Positions 5,586 to 6,185 of a DNA stretch of 6,185 bases are shown here, one piece after another. The position numbers and the translations under genes are program-made. Source of the DNA: Gammaproteobacteria bacterium (GTDB lineage Bacteria; Pseudomonadota; Gammaproteobacteria; Pseudomonadales; Azotimanducaceae); NCBI GenBank assembly GCA_002725095.1, contig PBQQ01000071.1, positions 2,982 to 9,166 on the forward strand. Reading direction: 5' to 3'. The notes beneath the pieces were generated by a model. The model ran no database searches, had not been told where the DNA came from, and worked only from the letters and a program-made list of their open reading frames with translations. Every line of letters starts with the position of its first letter. Position 1 is the stretch's first letter.

Positions 5586-6185
5586 TCAGAGGTTTTTGCG
5601 GATCAGTTCGTTAACGTTTTTGGGGTTGGTTTTGCCGCCGGTCGCTTTCATTACTTGACCCACCAAAAACCCAAGCACCTTATCTTTGCCTGATTTCAAT
5701 TCCGCGACTTGTTCCGGGTTACTTTCTAACACTTGCTTCACGATAGCGCTCAGTTCACCGTCGTCGCTCATTTGTTTGAGCCCCAAATGCGCGATAAGTT
5801 CATCGATGTCGGCGCTGGCGTCAGCTTTTGCCCAGAGCGCTTTAAACAATTCTTTTGCCGTCTTTGACGACAACGTGTCGTCGTCGATGCGTTGGATAAG
5901 TCGTCCCAATTGCGCCGCGCTGACTGGGCTGCTGGCGATCTCTATATCTGCACTATTAAGATGAGCGCTGAGTTCGCCGTTCAACCAATTTGCGCCGAGC
6001 TTCGGATTGCCGCAGACGTCGACGACCGCCTCAAAAAAAGTGGCTCTGTCCAGATCGGTGCTCAGGCTTGCGGCGTCGTAGGGGGATAAACCCAATACCT
6101 CCTGATAGCGCGCTCGCCTAGCGGTAGGTAATTCCGGCAGGGCATCGCGCACTGTTTGCACGAAGGCCTCACTGATCTGTAATGG
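5586..6185 (-). CDS. gatB: Asp/Glu-tRNA(Asn/Gln) amidotransferase subunit B, C-terminal part
   Basis: GatB is the tRNA-binding and kinase subunit of GatCAB. The complex converts Asp-tRNA(Asn) and/or Glu-tRNA(Gln) to the amidated forms in the cytoplasm. The frame is open to the right edge, so the 5' part is missing; 199 residues are visible of the family's usual 475-480. The visible start PLQISEAF matches the segment just after the catalytic kinase domain. It is followed by LPELPTARRARYQEVLGLSPYD, the helical linker domain, and the YqeY-like tail ending GFLVGQVMKATGGKTNPKNVNELIRKNL (its core: GFLVGQVMK, then NP..VN.L). The tail recognises the tRNA. The internal GTG at 6159-6161 is not the start. 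Together with convergent CBS gene placement, nothing indicates its operon; gatA and gatC would be expected upstream, outside the window. Confidence 0.96.
   Translation of the reverse strand, partial: PLQISEAFVQTVRDALPELPTARRARYQEVLGLSPYDAASLSTDLDRATFFEAVVDVCGNPKLGANWLNGELSAHLNSADIEIASSPVSAAQLGRLIQRIDDDTLSSKTAKELFKALWAKADASADIDELIAHLGLKQMSDDGELSAIVKQVLESNPEQVAELKSGKDKVLGFLVGQVMKATGGKTNPKNVNELIRKNL

Noticed and set aside
5686..6089. Plus-strand open frames opposite gatB
   Set aside because: They are antisense to a well-conserved GatB C-terminal domain, with no family signal.

Overview
The window looks like ordinary chromosomal DNA of a bacterium, most likely a gammaproteobacterium of marine or soil type. 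The placement is inference: gene style, moderate GC, a CBS-pair protein of a kind I associate with Pseudomonas/Marinobacter relatives, and a GatCAB amidotransferase. It holds eight protein genes, two of them cut by the window edges. I see no mobile element, CRISPR array, tRNA or rRNA.

Layout from left to right. At the left edge, on the minus strand, is the N-terminal 274 residues of a single-chain (dimeric, alpha2-type) glycyl-tRNA synthetase. Its 5' leader, with two small stem-loops and a short repeated hexamer, lies in a divergent intergenic region of about 180 bp. On the plus strand follow a classical short-chain dehydrogenase/reductase and, 33 bp later, a three-helix membrane protein with a C-terminal DUF1499 domain. 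They probably form one transcript ending at a hairpin terminator near 2612-2634. Converging on that point is a small minus-strand YfcE/MJ0936-type metallophosphodiesterase. Upstream of it, also on the minus strand, is a two-gene operon: a DUF35 zinc-ribbon/OB-fold protein followed by an SCP2/SCPx-like thiolase. It ends at a strong intrinsic terminator built on a perfect 24-bp palindrome (3201-3224). A 323-bp divergent gap then leads to a stand-alone CBS-pair protein on the plus strand. This converges, with only 16 bp between stop codons, on the C-terminal 199 residues of GatB at the right edge.

Functionally, the two edges carry translation genes (glycine charging; Asn/Gln-tRNA amidation). The interior is lipid/acyl-CoA metabolism (SDR, thiolase plus DUF35) and small regulatory or housekeeping proteins. 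The DUF35-thiolase pair is the only clear multi-protein complex. By family precedent the two subunits work together on an acyl-CoA, but the sequence does not give the substrate. I found no clear new system. The points most worth a second look are the single-chain GlyRS in a gammaproteobacterial-looking genome, the structured GlyRS leader, and the unknown substrate of the thiolase/DUF35 pair.
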